A stretch of DNA of 64,000 bases. Origin: Andrena cerasifolii. Lineage: Eukaryota > Arthropoda > Insecta > Hymenoptera > Andrenidae. The position numbers were made by a program, and so were the translations under genes. Positions 23,201 through 32,519 of the stretch are shown in pieces. The DNA is taken from assembly GCF_050908995.1 (NCBI RefSeq), contig NC_135129.1, positions 3,844,001 to 3,908,000 on the forward strand, written 5' to 3'. Each line of letters starts with the position of its first letter. Positions within the stretch are counted from its first letter, which is position 1. Below the pieces are notes generated by a model, which saw only the letters and a program-made list of their open reading frames with translations, did not search any database and was not told where the DNA came from.

Positions 23201-26200
23201 TTAAGGGGGGATTCTCGTGTAACAGCCCTCGAAATTTATGATTTTTTTTCATAAAAACTATTGTTAATATTGCATTAAACTCTATTGGGATATAAGGAGG
23301 CATCTTTAAACTTGCAGAAAATATTTTTTTTATGTCGATTCTTCTCATTATTTATTAATTATTGTGGAATCTCTTCGACGATGTTGGCGTCAGGTGTAGC
23401 ACCTGTCACAGTCATCTGATTGCGAAAAGAAGAAATTTTTCTTAAAGTTAACTAATTTACGCAGAGACTGGACCTAAAATTTTAATTTTAGTTTGTATTT
23501 ATAATACTTTTTTCGTCGGTGTAAAGAATAACATGAAAAATTTGTCTAAGGAAAAAACTTACTGTTTCTTTCAAACGCTATAACTCTTTCAATTTTTCAC
23601 TTTTTTTCTTCAAAGTGGACCAATCCCAGAATACACAATCTACCTTTAAGAAACTTCTATTATTTTTGCAATCAGATGACTGTGATAATTGCTACGCATC
23701 CCGACAGCAGGAGTTACATCGTCGAAGAGGTGGACAAGCTTCCACAATAATTAATAAATAACAAGAAGGATCGACGTAAAAAAAATATTTTCTGCAAGCT
23801 AAAAGATGCCTCCTTATATCCCAAAAAAGTTTAATCCAATATGACGAACAGCTTTTTAAAAAAAAAAATAAATATCCGTTACTTTTGGGGCTGTTAGACG
23901 AGAATCCCCTCTTAACAGGGCAGCTGATGCACAGTTGCCGCCTAGGTCCCTGCACAGAAGGCCCCGCAGGGCCCCATCTCAAAAATAAAAATTATGATTA
24001 GGTATAAGTATCCAAACACTACATTTTTTCCCGTACTACAACACTGGGCCCATTTTTAGTAAACTACCTCTTCATATTCCCCCAAAAATGGGCCCCTCAG
24101 AGCACTTGCCACCTGGGCCTGAAGTACATACAGTCAATCGCCTACTTAGAGTCCATATAATAAATCCTGTGCTGCAAATCGGTAACAATTTAACAGTATA
24201 AACAATCAAACAGTACAAATATTTCTTTAAACATTTTGCTTCGCACAGGGCATCCAGTAAAACGCGTGACCCGAAACTTTACATAACTTAACATAATGTC
24301 GAACAGGCTCGGACACTTCGGCTCGTCCAATTTCTGTTCCGTTACGTGTAGCAAAAGTGCCGTCCGCGCTGCTCGAAATCACTGTCCCCTTCCCCGTTCT
24401 GTTACGAGCGCACAGACGGGGCCTTCGCGCGTGCATATGTGCGCCTCGATTCGATTGATGCGCGGAAACTTAACGGGAAGAGAGACAAACAACCGAAATC
24501 TGTTACGCGAAACGGGCCTCGCTGCTCGTCCCCTCTCTCGAGATTGCCTTCTAGATAACTATATATATATACGTTTTTTTCGTCGTTTTGTACGAAAGAA
24601 CCGCAACCGTTTCTTTACGACGCCATAAATCCCGCCCTGCTGCCCCCATCGCCACTTCGGCAGGATGAAATCGAATCGCTTCTATCCGCGCCCGTCGCGT
24701 ACAGTTAGTGAGTTTCGTGAACGTTTCGTTAGTGGTGAGTCAAGGGGCTTGAGTTATTAACGAACGAAGGTAACAACGTCTTCCTTCTATAGTGCTTGGA
24801 TGCCAATCTTTATCTTTGTATCGTATGTGTAATTTAATATATATTACGTGGTAGCATATATCTTGTGAAGATGAATAGTATTTAAGTCTCGGTAGACGAA
24901 TGGTGGATATGGTCGCGTGAGACGAATGCAGGGTCAGTTCGACCCATAGCAACATTTCTATCAGGGCCGTTCTTGAGTTTTGGCCGCCCAGGTGCAAACA
25001 CAATATTGCCGCCCTTATTAATTTAATATTTTTTAATTAAGAATTTTATATACAGTGTTTGCTTTTATATCTATATATACAGAATTTTAAACAGTTATCG
25101 TGCAAAAGAGTTTCGGTTATTATTGTTATTAGTCAAAACTTTACACGTAATAATAGGAATGCGGTCGCCCAGGTGCGGGGGCACCTTCTGCACCCCCACA
25201 GGAACGGCCCTGATTTCTATGGTAAACGGGATTCACGAGAAAAATTGGATATAAAATGAATTAATCCCACATAAATAGGTAATTAAAAAATACATAAAAA
25301 AAATATTCACGAACTTTTGATACATAAAATATATGTGTCTCCTGTATGATTTTTAAAAATAATGTTACTGCAATTTAGGCATCTTATACTATATTTTGCC
25401 ATTGCTGTCAGAAATGTAACATCGTGATCGAATTTTGTCAGAGTTGCATCAAAATGACACTGCATTCGTTGCACGAGGGTTAAAAGTGGAGTGAATTTTT
25501 GGACAAAATATTTTTGTTCCTTTTTTTATTATTTTCTAAATTTTTGGCCATTTTCTGAAAGATGGATTCGTCGAATGTCTGCAATTTTTGATAATCTGGA
25601 TATTCGTAAGTAAATCAATAACTTCTGTACTTTTTTTCAGTTCATGTAGTGTATTTTGTAATTTCGAGATATATCAAATAGATTATTTTGATAATGTAAT
25701 GCTTTGAATCTCCTTTCTTTTAAAATTTTTGGATCAAGTATTTTACATATTTATTTGAATTATTCCTCGCGTAGTACAGTGTTTTCTGCCCGTGACACCA
25801 AAATTATTTACAAAGTAAGATAATGTGGAGTAATTTTTCGAAAATATGTTTCTCCTATCCGTTTTAAAAATAGCCTAAACGTGTTAAACGTTCTTCGATA
25901 GAAATATTGATCAAATATTCGTGATTCCTTCTACAATTTGCTTCATTATAATTTCTCAACACAGAAGATAATATCGTATTTCAAAGCATCATAGGAGCGA
26001 ATTATCACAAAAAGTTTGTTACAACATTTTTTTAACCATATTTGATGTCTTCTTACGCAAAGGCTATAGAATTTCAAGTTTTTTTCCTAATATAATATAA
26101 GCTGCAACAAAGAATTTGTAATATAATTTTGCAACGGTGCGAAGTAGAAGAAAATTTTCAATATAAAAATTGTTCAGTTTTTTATTCTCTATCATACTGC

Positions 26201-27632
26201 CAAAAGAAAAATAAAGTTATATCGTAAAACTGAAAAAACGCGACAACATTAAGGGCTGATTTCATTCCTTTCAGGGTGAATATTCGCGGAAAAAAATTGT
26301 TTATTGCATACGTCAATATGCAATATTCACGAATCTTGAATTTTAGACAACTAATGAAAAAGATATTATTTATTAATAATTTTAAAATCACAATTTAGTG
26401 TTACTTTTTAACTAATTCTTTGAGTTCAAAATGAGTTGAATCAATTTTTTAAATTATTAATGAATGTACTTTCTAATGCAATGGGTATAAATCTACGATT
26501 AGCCCCACAAATTTCTGAACATTGACCAGAAATATTAAAATCAGAATAAAACTTTCGGGGTGGAAATGTCCCCTTGTTAGATAAAAGCTTGGGCAAAAGG
26601 CACCTCTGTGAACCACACAGAAGTGTTTCATGTAACAACACCATGGGCGTCCGGAGGGGAGGGGGAGCAAAAGGGTCAGTTCGCTCCCTGGCTTCTGAGA
26701 AAAAATCGCTTATTTTTCAAAACTGATCTCTATTAAATTTATACCAAAAATGGAAATATTTTTAAATTTCTTTTTTAAATTTGTAATTAAATTGGCACTA
26801 TAAAATGGGTTAAAAAAGCAAGAGGGGTATATTTTTCTTTACCATCATTTCAAAATCCCCCCCAAAGGAACCATTGATATTCATGGAATAAAAAAGAGTG
26901 AATAATTAACTCGTCACATCGATGGCTTAGTGCACAAATATTCTATGCCCACTATTCGTGAAATTTCAGTGTTTCTATATAACAAATAGTTCCTGACTAT
27001 TTTCTTTACGCTGCATAAAAATCACATTTACATCTGCCTCATAAATTCGTGAAAAATAATATTTTCCTTCATTGCATGCCCCCTGAATCTTACGTTTAAT
27101 CCTGTTTTCCCCAAACCGCTAAAACTGGACTACCCTATTACCCAAATGCGACCAATAATTAATTGAAGCGTAAGGGGACAAAGCTTTATCGAGAAAATTA
27201 ACTGTTTCGTTGCAGTGCAGAGTGGACATTACCTGTTTTTAATTAGTATTGTAAAAACTTTAACATTATCTTACGGTGGCATTTGAACTTTACAACCCTT
27301 GATTCGACAGTTCTGCAGTCCCAGTAGCCCCCGAAACAAAATATGCCATAAATCCCAAAGTCACGAAGCATGTACACCCCTCGTTTCCCCCTCACCCTTC
27401 ATCGCACTATTAATAAAAACCTCCAACTAATTCAAGGCCCCAAAAAAAGCACTCCAAAGTCACTAAAAAAGAAATAGGTCCATAGAAAATTGAAAGAGAC
27501 CGCAGCAGAGCCGAAATCTCTTTGGAGTGCCCATACCCGCGGGGAGAAGGGTGGCGCGTAGGCAGACAGAATAAAAAAATTGAAAAATTCCCTGCTCACC
27601 GTGCAGAGTCCAGCAATCAGTAGAGTCCACAT
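5058..27632 (-). CDS. Transmembrane zona pellucida (ZP) domain protein, six exons
   Basis: Joined exons 27632-27600, 12168-11911, 9547-9411, 7644-7194, 5750-5573 and 5299-5058 give 432 aa with every phase matching. Residues 1-18 are a signal peptide whose hydrophobic core is split by intron 1. A ZP module follows: ZP-N cysteines 27, 67, 91 and 124, ZP-C cysteines 235, 285, 291 and 296. KKRKR at 307-311 is the proprotein-convertase-like cleavage site expected just after ZP-C. A membrane segment lies at about 369-391, with a 41-residue cytoplasmic tail. Sequons occur at 173 and in the juxtamembrane stretch. In insects such proteins are secreted apically, cleaved, and polymerise in cuticle or other apical matrix; the exact orthologue is not identified, so no symbol is given. 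Introns 1 and 3 carry TTAA-flanked inverted-repeat elements. The start ATG was chosen because it creates the signal peptide. Confidence 0.9.
5573..5750 (-). CDS. ZP protein exon 5 (last ZP-C cysteine, cleavage site)
   Basis: This exon encodes residues 294-352 plus one base. The acceptor is TACTTGCAG and the donor is GATG then GTAAGT. It holds cysteine 296 and the multibasic KKRKR site that should release the ectodomain. A charged, glycosylatable juxtamembrane spacer follows. Confidence 0.9.
5751..7193. other. ZP gene intron 4
   Basis: A 1443-bp AT-rich intron from the GTAAGG donor to the TTGCAG acceptor. Two short frames at 6351-6554 and 6687-6914 have no support. The palindromic motif ATACCCCCTTAAGGTAT near 6691-6707 resembles TTAA-element ends, but I could not delimit an element. 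Confidence 0.6.
7194..7644 (-). CDS. ZP protein exon 4 (ZP-C)
   Basis: This exon completes codon 143 and encodes residues 144-293. The acceptor is GTGTTTCAG and the donor is CCG then GTAAGG, phase 0. It contains DGCRN at 233-237 and cysteines 235, 285 and 291 of ZP-C, plus the sequon NVS at 173. This is the largest exon, and three overlapping frames on both strands are its shadows. Confidence 0.92.
7710..8883. mobile_element. TTAA-flanked long inverted-repeat element in ZP intron 3
   Basis: TTAA at 7710-7713 and 8880-8883 bounds 1.17 kb of near-continuous inverted repeat. Pairs include AAAATCTGATTAGTGGC with its complement near 8790, CTGAAGATTAA near 7803 with TTAATCTTCAAG near 8759, and GAGATATGAGAGGTGAAAGA near 8190 with its complement near 8470. 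The outer termini (GGTGCCACC... against TTAAGGGAGGATGCCAC) are diverged. TTAA targeting suggests a piggyBac-like mover. No transposase is present. Confidence 0.65.
9411..9547 (-). CDS. ZP protein exon 3 (ZP-N end, linker)
   Basis: This exon encodes residues 98-142 plus two bases of codon 143. The acceptor is TTACCAG before GGTTTC and the donor is CTT then GTAAGT. The stretches LRVWFP, ADQELILMC and KAAGFAG are typical of the insect transmembrane ZP family. A frame-shifted 95-codon open frame over it is a shadow. Confidence 0.9.
9684..9905. repeat. Interspersed repeat shared with 35508-35700
   Basis: About 200 bp of ZP intron 2 sequence (CAAGAGC, CACCTAATGAATT-like and TTTTATCCGTTCAACT blocks) recurs in the same orientation at 35508-35700. 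Both copies follow a G/C-rich patch. This is probably the degraded end of one transposon family of unknown class. Confidence 0.5.
10571..10820. mobile_element. Foldback element in ZP intron 2
   Basis: Arms of about 75 bp pair: CGTGGGGTTTTAGTGGGTA at 10576 with TACCCATTAAAACCCCACG ending at 10813, and GCTACCCTGGCGCC with its complement. TA lies at both edges. The AT-rich loop has runs of A and T. Confidence 0.6.
10980..11375 (+). mobile_element. Solo LTR of a retrotransposon
   Basis: The sequence starts TGTTGTAT and ends ATACAACA, a short inverted repeat with TG...CA ends. GTAT is duplicated on both sides (10976-10979, 11376-11379). It contains a TATATAAAG promoter-like box near 11008 and AATAAA signals near 11339, in LTR order. 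No internal gag/pol is adjacent, so it is best read as a solo LTR of 396 bp left by recombination. It lies in ZP intron 2. Confidence 0.65.
11911..12168 (-). CDS. ZP protein exon 2 (ZP-N)
   Basis: This exon encodes residues 12-97. The acceptor is TTGTTTCAG before GTGGCC and the donor is AAC then GTGAGT, both phase 0. It carries ZP-N cysteines 27, 67 and 91, the last in the motif FSRCG. Frames on the opposite strand here are shadows. Confidence 0.9.
12419..13146. mobile_element. TTAA-flanked MITE with ~310-bp near-perfect arms, ZP intron 1
   Basis: TTAAGGGGGTATACCCG at 12419 is mirrored by CGGGTATACCCCCTTAA ending at 13146. The two arms (12419-12728 and about 12838-13146) are nearly identical in reverse complement, with only scattered mismatches. 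They are separated by a loop of roughly 110 bp. The near identity implies a recent copy. It lies 250 bp before ZP exon 2 in the direction of transcription. Confidence 0.8.
13471..13509. repeat. Short palindrome
   Basis: TTTTATTAATTGACACG pairs with CGTGTCAATTGATAAAA, giving a hairpin with one mismatch and a loop of a few bases. No flanking context suggests a terminator or RNA gene. Confidence 0.4.
14584..14725. mobile_element. Foldback element, family shared with 37433-37557
   Basis: The ends GAAGAGTCCCTGTAGAAAAC and GTTTTCTACAAGGACTCTTA are inverted repeats. The same ends occur at 37433-37557, so this is a small dispersed family. Confidence 0.55.
15432..15660 (+). mobile_element. Helitron-like non-autonomous element
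   Basis: It starts TCTTAATATATAAAGCAG after an A. It ends with a small hairpin (GGCGAAGCC) followed about 15 bp later by CTAG before a T. TC start, 3' hairpin, CTAG end and insertion between A and T are the Helitron signature. There are no inverted repeats or target duplication. At 229 bp there is no Rep/helicase. Confidence 0.65.
15720..15850. repeat. 26-bp tandem repeat, five copies
   Basis: Five near-identical units of TAAAAAAATTAGCTTTATTC followed by GTCGAA. Each junction forms the palindrome TTTATTCG-CGAATAAA. Degenerate units continue to about 15900. Confidence 0.8.
16687..17150. mobile_element. Possible degraded TTAA element
   Basis: CTTAATGGGGGAAATTCTGGTCT at the left and CGGACCATCCCCTTAA at the right are weak inverted repeats with TTAA at both ends. 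The similarity is imperfect, so this is tentative. Confidence 0.25.
17151..18423. other. ZP intron 1 sequence, nothing recognised
   Basis: AT-rich DNA with one unsupported 108-codon frame (17163-17489) and no repeat structure that I could delimit. Confidence 0.3.
18424..18647. mobile_element. Inverted-repeat MITE
   Basis: TAGGATAAAGGACCCAATTA at the left pairs with TAATTGGGTCCCTTACCCTA at the right. GTTATTTTAAGTAAAATAGC in the right arm mirrors GCTATTTTACTTAAAATAAC in the left arm. The arms are about 80 bp. Confidence 0.65.
18780..20182. other. ZP intron 1 sequence, nothing recognised
   Basis: Mixed AT-rich DNA. Short frames such as 19811-20020 have no support. ATTAAGGGGGTAGTATAAAG at 19664-19683 resembles TTAA-element termini, but no partner end was found. 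Confidence 0.25.
20183..20598. mobile_element. piggyBac-like TTAA MITE (family TTAACCCTTC)
   Basis: TTAACCCTTCGTTGACACAC at 20183 and GTGTCAACGAAGGGTTAA ending at 20598 are inverted termini with TTAA at each end, as in piggyBac-type insertion. The 416 bp are non-coding. A decayed relative in the opposite orientation lies at about 47064-47542, sharing internal blocks such as ATTCTCATCTAAAGAA and TCGTTATG. Confidence 0.75.
20645..21060. mobile_element. TTAA element related to the minisatellite-bearing copy at 54.75 kb
   Basis: Its right end GGCGGTTAACAGGTTAA (to 21060) and blocks GAATCCTTCTGTCTT and CCCAGCTAGG match the right part of 54750-55878. It contains only one diverged unit of the palindromic repeat (GACGACTTAACTCGTC near 20729). 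The left end is not clear. Confidence 0.5.
21766..22410. repeat. Complex minisatellite (GATCGAAATCGAGATCGG units)
   Basis: Units of about 27-30 bp (GATCGAAATCGAGATCGGAA then AATTT and variants) are arranged in a higher-order repeat of about 215 bp; the block at 21969 recurs at 22184. The units lack stop codons in several frames on both strands, which produces five or more overlapping open frames of 75-118 codons. These have no gene features. Confidence 0.85.
22440..23192. other. ZP intron 1 sequence, nothing recognised
   Basis: AT-rich DNA with no delimited element. The short frame at 22428-22667 is unsupported. Confidence 0.3.
23193..24123. mobile_element. hAT-type MITE family A, interrupted by a TTAA element
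   Basis: The left stub CAGTGGATTTAA (23193-23204) and the right part, from TTAACAGGGCAGC at 23912 through GGGCCC blocks to CACCTGGGCCT near 24123, are the two halves of the family seen at 2864-3230, here in reverse orientation. They are separated by the TTAA element at 23201-23915. The right terminus is decayed, so no 8-bp duplication can be confirmed. Confidence 0.65.
23201..23915. mobile_element. TTAA-flanked inverted-repeat element nested in a hAT MITE
   Basis: TTAAGGGGGGATTCTCGTGT at 23201 pairs with GACGAGAATCCCCTCTTAA ending at 23915. Inner arms also pair: ATATAAGGAGGCATCTTT with its complement near 23806, and CAATCAGATGACTGTGA with its complement near 23405. The host hAT sequence reads ATTTAA on the left and TTAACAGGG on the right, so TTAA was duplicated on insertion. 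Confidence 0.75.
24240..24740. promoter_or_regulatory. CpG-rich island with possible initiator and splice donor
   Basis: A CpG-rich patch in AT-rich DNA. On the plus strand, TACAGTTAGTG near 24700 resembles an insect initiator, and GTGAGT follows at 24734. This could be a first non-coding exon of an unseen plus-strand gene nested in ZP intron 1. No downstream exon was found, and the 110-codon frame at 24296 looks like a GC-driven chance frame. Confidence 0.2.
24962..25212. mobile_element. hAT-type MITE, family B
   Basis: The termini CAGGGCCGTTCTTG and GGAACGGCCCTG are inverted. The exact 8-bp duplication ATTTCTAT flanks both ends (24954-24961, 25213-25220). It is 251 bp with no coding capacity. 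Confidence 0.85.
25221..27430. other. ZP intron 1 5' part, nothing delimited
   Basis: AT-rich DNA. Around 26642-26700 a G-rich patch (GCGTCCGGAGGGGAGGGGGA) looks like a transposon fragment, but its ends are unclear. No exon was recognised. Confidence 0.3.
27600..27632 (-). CDS. ZP protein exon 1 (start codon, half signal peptide)
   Basis: This is an 11-codon exon encoding MWTLLIAGLCT, ending at a strong donor (ACG then GTGAGC) in phase 0. Exon 2 continues with VAATVAQ, completing a canonical signal peptide. It is easily missed by automatic annotation because it is short and 15.4 kb from the next exon. Confidence 0.78.
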
Positions 27633-27727
27633 GATCTCGTTCTTTCCCTTTCTATCCCGGCGCTTGGTTGCTCGGCGTGGAACACGCGAAAACACACTCG
27701 CTCGGCAGGAGGGATCGCACCGGCAGA

Positions 27728-27763
27728 GGGATGCAATTTTCACGATGATTCCCGGCGAACTGA
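27728..27763 (-). promoter_or_regulatory. Candidate core promoter of the ZP gene
   Basis: Read on the minus strand, TCAGTTCG at 27763-27756 matches the arthropod initiator (TCAGTY). GCATC at about +28 is a four-of-five match to the downstream promoter element. Transcription from 27761 would give a 128-nt 5' UTR before the ATG at 27632. The surrounding DNA is CpG-rich. This rests on motif and position alone. Confidence 0.35.
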
Positions 27764-28330
27764 GCCGCGTGTACCACGGAAGAATTCTCCCTCCGTGGTA
27801 GATGCTCCTCCAACGGGCACCGTCCTCTGGAGGGGAGGAACGGAAACCAAGGAACCAGAGAACCACCGGCCCATCCAGAGTACTGTTAATGCATGCTTGC
27901 TGCCTCCGCTAACAACCATCCTTACCGCGTCCTCCTCGCTAGCAGCGACGGCCTCGAACGGACACTGCGTCTCTTCTTTCCTTCGGTCCACCTCTGCGAT
28001 CCTCATCGCCGAGCTTCTCTCGCCTGTCCCTTCCCTCCTCGGGGCCGAAATACGAATGCCCCCGGCGAATGTAGGTGTCGATCTTCGCGGGCTTGTTGGC
28101 TGGACGGGAGCGGACGAAACTGATGAATCGGTCCGATGCGGCTGATGAATTGCAATCTGTACGCCAGAAGGATCGCAGTTTAATTTAGTTCAGCGAAATG
28201 GCGCGCCATTTGTGTCAGCGCGGAGAGTTCGCTTAGTTTTAATTAAGCCCCCCTGGGCTCCGCGCAAGGGAAGTTTATCTTCTGCGGGACTTAAGGGCTG
28301 GAAAGATGTTTGAAAACTGCGCGGTTGTAC
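27764..28330. promoter_or_regulatory. CpG-rich region upstream of the ZP gene
   Basis: GC- and CpG-rich sequence compared with the flanks, lying directly upstream of the candidate initiator. Several overlapping open frames (27740-28145, both strands) are explained by composition. It is plausible promoter-proximal regulatory DNA. Confidence 0.3.
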
Positions 28331-30365
28331 CGAGAACTGTGGAATTTCATTTTTCATGCGGGGTATAGTCGCTAATAAAGTTCAGTTCGAGAGGGGCGCC
28401 TTCGCTAATTGTTTGCGGGGTTTATGAATTTGTAGGAGGACTTTCAGGACACTGCTAGGACCTTAGAATTCTGCTTAGGGTGTTTTAACAGTTGCAACAG
28501 GTTTCAATGATTGTACTAATTGTAAAACCACGGGAGTGTTGATTTAGAAAACGTTTATGTAGATACAGAACAGTTTGGTTGTTTAAAGTTTATTTATGTT
28601 TACAGTAGATTTGAAGTTCGTGGGATAATTATTTGCTAAACTAAGCCGCTTGCATTAGAATCGTGGGAAGTTCTTGGAGGAGAAAAAGTGAAAGAAATTT
28701 GATTTTTTTTTTTTTTACTTCGTATGCAATTAAGTGTGGAAAAGTAAAGCGAAATGCAGTTGCACCGCGGAAGAAATCGACAGGATTATGGTGGGCCCGT
28801 ATTTACTTATTTTCTCCGTTCAGTTCTGTTGCAAGAGGATCCATTTGATCAGCGAAGGATAGAAAAGATTATTGGCCGTGAAAAGATTTTTACTGCGAGT
28901 CAAAGGCTCATTTCGGTTTCTTTTACTCGCCGAGGCATTCCGGACTAGGAAGCGTCAGTGAGCTGGCGGAATCGCGAAACATTACGTGATTCTGACATGC
29001 ATAAAAGGCGAATTGCTTAGCCGGTTGCTGACTTTTCCGGTGCGTTGATTTTGGGTCAATGCCAGTATTCGATCGAACACGCCAGAACTCTGCGGAACAG
29101 AAATGCTCGCTTAAATATTCAAAGGTTCGCGAAATAGTGTTAAAAAATATATGGCTTCGATATTACAATATATTTCTAAAAAAAATTGTGGTGGCATTTA
29201 TTTAGGTGTTTAAGAACTCCAAACTCTTCTAATTTGGATAATAATGGATATTGAGTGCCTGTAATAATTTCCCCAAATAGTTGGATAAAATTAGACACTT
29301 TATTTTTACCTCGAGTATCTACGAAAGTTTAGGAAATGTGAGAGCGTTGCAAAGTACATATAATATTTTTATAATATTATAATCCACCGCTAAAAAGTTA
29401 GCTTTGAATTGTTCAGTGGTGTATTTGTTTTTTTTGAAGCTTCAGCATTAGCATTTCTTACAAATTTTATGGCGTCATTGTAACTATTATTGCAGATGCT
29501 AAAGTGAGCTTAAATACTTTATTTAATTTACGAATGGTAACTTTAATGAAAAGTCTGGACCGAAACTAAAATTGCGGAAGAGTAAATTGAAAAATTAAAT
29601 GCAACCTCATTTGTGTGAGAAAAGGTACATAAGAGTGCCTGCGGTGAGTCAATACTATGGTAAATTGCATGGGACTTATTGCACCTTTAAAATTAAGTGC
29701 ATTATCGCGAATTGTCCGGAAACGTTGTCCTCTGATTGTTTCGAACGTTATGGTAAAATAATGAAAGAGGAGAAAGAAAGACTGGTTGAATTATTGCAGC
29801 AAGAAAAAGTAATGCAACAGTTGCGAAGTTATGTAATTGTAAAGTAGGACAATATTAATTAATAGAAGGCTGGCTGTCAGTGAAACGATTTCGCGCGTTA
29901 CGACAGAGAATAAAATAATTGCTTCAGTTGTTTCATTTTTCTCAATTATGCAGAGATATTATTAGAAATTATTATGCAGAAATAATTTTAGTAGTTACGA
30001 ATTTCACTAATTTTTAGGGACACAAACTTATCAGCTAGCTGGCAGCGTATTTTTAACCCTAGAATCGAATACTGGGGCCATTTTGGTCCAAACGAATACT
30101 CCCTGCTTCTGAAAGTTCTTCGAACAATATCGATAACTTCGAGTGTGAAAATGGTAAAATTTTGCAATATACCTATTCTTCATTTTTTTTACTGATACGA
30201 ACGTTAAATTATTTTTTATTAAAAGACACATAAACTACTGTTTGAAAAGCTGTTTTTTGTCGACAACAGTTTTCAAGGTGGGATCAGAGGGGTGACACGT
30301 TGGGGGATAGCTTCCCTCTTGAAACTTAAGTTACATCTAACAAAACACTTGTTTCCTTCAGGGGA
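28331..30365. other. Intergenic DNA, one doubtful small frame
   Basis: AT-rich. An 82-codon plus-strand frame at 29599-29847 ends in a charged stretch (KEEKERLVELLQQEK). It has no upstream or downstream splice support or recognisable domain, and I do not call it a gene. Confidence 0.3.
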
Positions 30366-30768
30366 ATATCCCGAACTCGGGAATTCAAAAAATTCTAAAA
30401 TTTTGTGAATATGATTTTCTTCTGATTACAACGCAATTTTTGTTTGCTGCCCAAATCCACACTAAAGGGGTGTGATTGGCCCCTGGTAATCCGGTTATTT
30501 TCCGATTTGGTGTTATAACTCGTGAACTGTGAAATAATATTTTTACCAAATGATAGATCTAATTAAAAGAAGTAACTTTTGTCTTGAAACTTTTTCTCTA
30601 TCTCTTACAGTTCGCGAGTTATAACACAAAATCGGAAAATAGCCGAATTTTCAGGGGTAATTTTCTAACCCCCTTCGAGTGAATTTGAACAGCAAACAAA
30701 AATTGCAAAATCCTCTACATATTCACAAAGTTTCAGAATTTTTTAATCTCCGGGTTCGGGATCTTTCC
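30366..30768. mobile_element. Long foldback element
   Basis: The left arm (CCCGAACTCGGGAATTC, AATTTTGTGAATAT, TTTTTGTTTGCTG, ATTTTCCGATTTGGTGTTAT) is repeated inverted in the right arm (ATAACACAAAATCGGAAAAT, CAGCAAACAAAAAT, ATATTCACAAAGTTTC, CCGGGTTCGGGAT). The arms are about 190 bp with moderate divergence. Confidence 0.6.
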
Positions 30769-32519
30769 TTGTTAGTTTCGATTATTTTATAGAATCGGGT
30801 ATTTTGCAGATACTAATTGTCGGTTAAAAATTTTTAAAATATCTGATTTGGTAATTTTGTGGTACTGTTAGATGTACATAAGGAAAAGCATTTTACACTG
30901 TACAGATGAATTTCGGAAATACTTTATTTTCATAAGTAACAGTGTCCAATATAAAATGTTCAGTGAGAAACCGAAAAAGATAATATCGTAGTTTAATAAT
31001 TGTTAGATATACCTCGTTGGGTTTTCTTATTGAAATTCTACAAATTCATTTGTTATAAATTATAAACAATATTCCATGACCACACGTGTAAAGACTTATC
31101 ATTTATTGGAAACCTGAAATTATGAATACTTGAATCTTATAAAGTACCTAATTCGCTTAATTTACAATTATCGACAGATAATGAAAGTTAGAAGAATTGT
31201 ACAGCACTTTCTACCCACAACGATTGTTGCAACCCGTTGAAGGGGGCTAAAAAGCAAATCATAATAGGTGCATCAAATCTTTAAACTCACTATAAAAAAA
31301 GTTCTTAAGACGTAAGTAACCAGGGTCGAATTAAGACATTTGGAGCCCAGGGCTATCAATTTCTCGGGAGCACCATTGGTTAAAAAGTGTGTGTGTGTGT
31401 GGGGGGTTATAAATTTTTTGTAATAAAATATAAAACAAAATAATTAAATCTTAAAAAATTGAAATTTATTCTAAATAAAAAGAATAAAACATTTAACCAT
31501 AACGAAAAATAATGATTTACAAATAAATAATATTACAAGACAAACATCGAAAAGATATTTTAAAATAAACCTTTAGTGCGATTTCTAATTAATTCAAAAC
31601 GGAAGCAGGTAAACAACATTTCATTCAATTATTATTTTACATAAATTATTCGGCCTTGCAAGCAGCCAGTGTCTAATCTACGTTACAACTAAAATAATAT
31701 ACACATGTAACATTAATTTTGTCTCTCATCTATCTACACCTTTTAATTTCACGCGCTTGTATCTCAATCACCCTTTCGCAGAATTTTCACAGCCATCCCT
31801 AGCAGCATTTCTGGTTGGCCCACAGTATCCCCAAGTTGTGAATTAGCTGGCCATCAAAATGCCAAAAATAAATGCTATTAAGGATTCTTCCTTCATTTCA
31901 ATAAAGATGTAATTTTTCCTGTAATCGCTCTGGCAGCTTTATGCCTCGACCATTTAACCCTTTGAGTGCCACGAACGTATAAACAGTTACTCACAAAAGT
32001 ATCCACCCACTCCATACGTATAGCATATTTTACTTAATTAGGTACTTTTTAATTCAGAATTACCCATTATAATTTACGTTGGTATAAACCTTGGTTGATA
32101 TATTTTTAGATAGTTACCACCTACCAAAGAAATGCTGAAAGGAATTTCGCTAGTAGAATGGAACAAGATACGACAGAATATCGCAGGAAATTACTTGAAT
32201 CTATGCATAATAAATTATACTAAAATCGCAGAAATATTAGAAGTATATTAACTTATTATAATTAAATTTATATAAATTAAATACTGAATGTAGGCGAATA
32301 TTCTATTTGATGTTCGCGACCTGCACGGATAATTATTTTTTAAACAATCCGCGTACAATTTTCGCTCGAATGCACCGAAAAGAAAAGTATATCAATCAAT
32401 ATTTATACCGATGCAAATCAGAATTGCGAATTGTTACTTCAAAGTCGCTTTAATATGTAAAGCATAGTACACATAGGGTGTACGAATACTTTCCCGAGCA
32501 ACTGCGTATGTACGTATAT
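30769..32519. other. AT-rich intergenic DNA, nothing delimited
   Basis: Apart from a (TG)n-like run near 31390 and isolated transposon-like termini (CAGGGTCGAATTAAGAC at 31322, TTTAACCCTTTGAGTGCCAC near 31964) without visible partners, nothing was recognised. Confidence 0.3.

Noticed and set aside
24296..24628. 110-codon plus-strand frame
   Set aside because: CpG-rich chance frame without domain; region is better described as a possible promoter.
29599..29847. 82-codon frame with charged C-terminus
   Set aside because: No splice sites, domain or neighbouring exons; could be chance.
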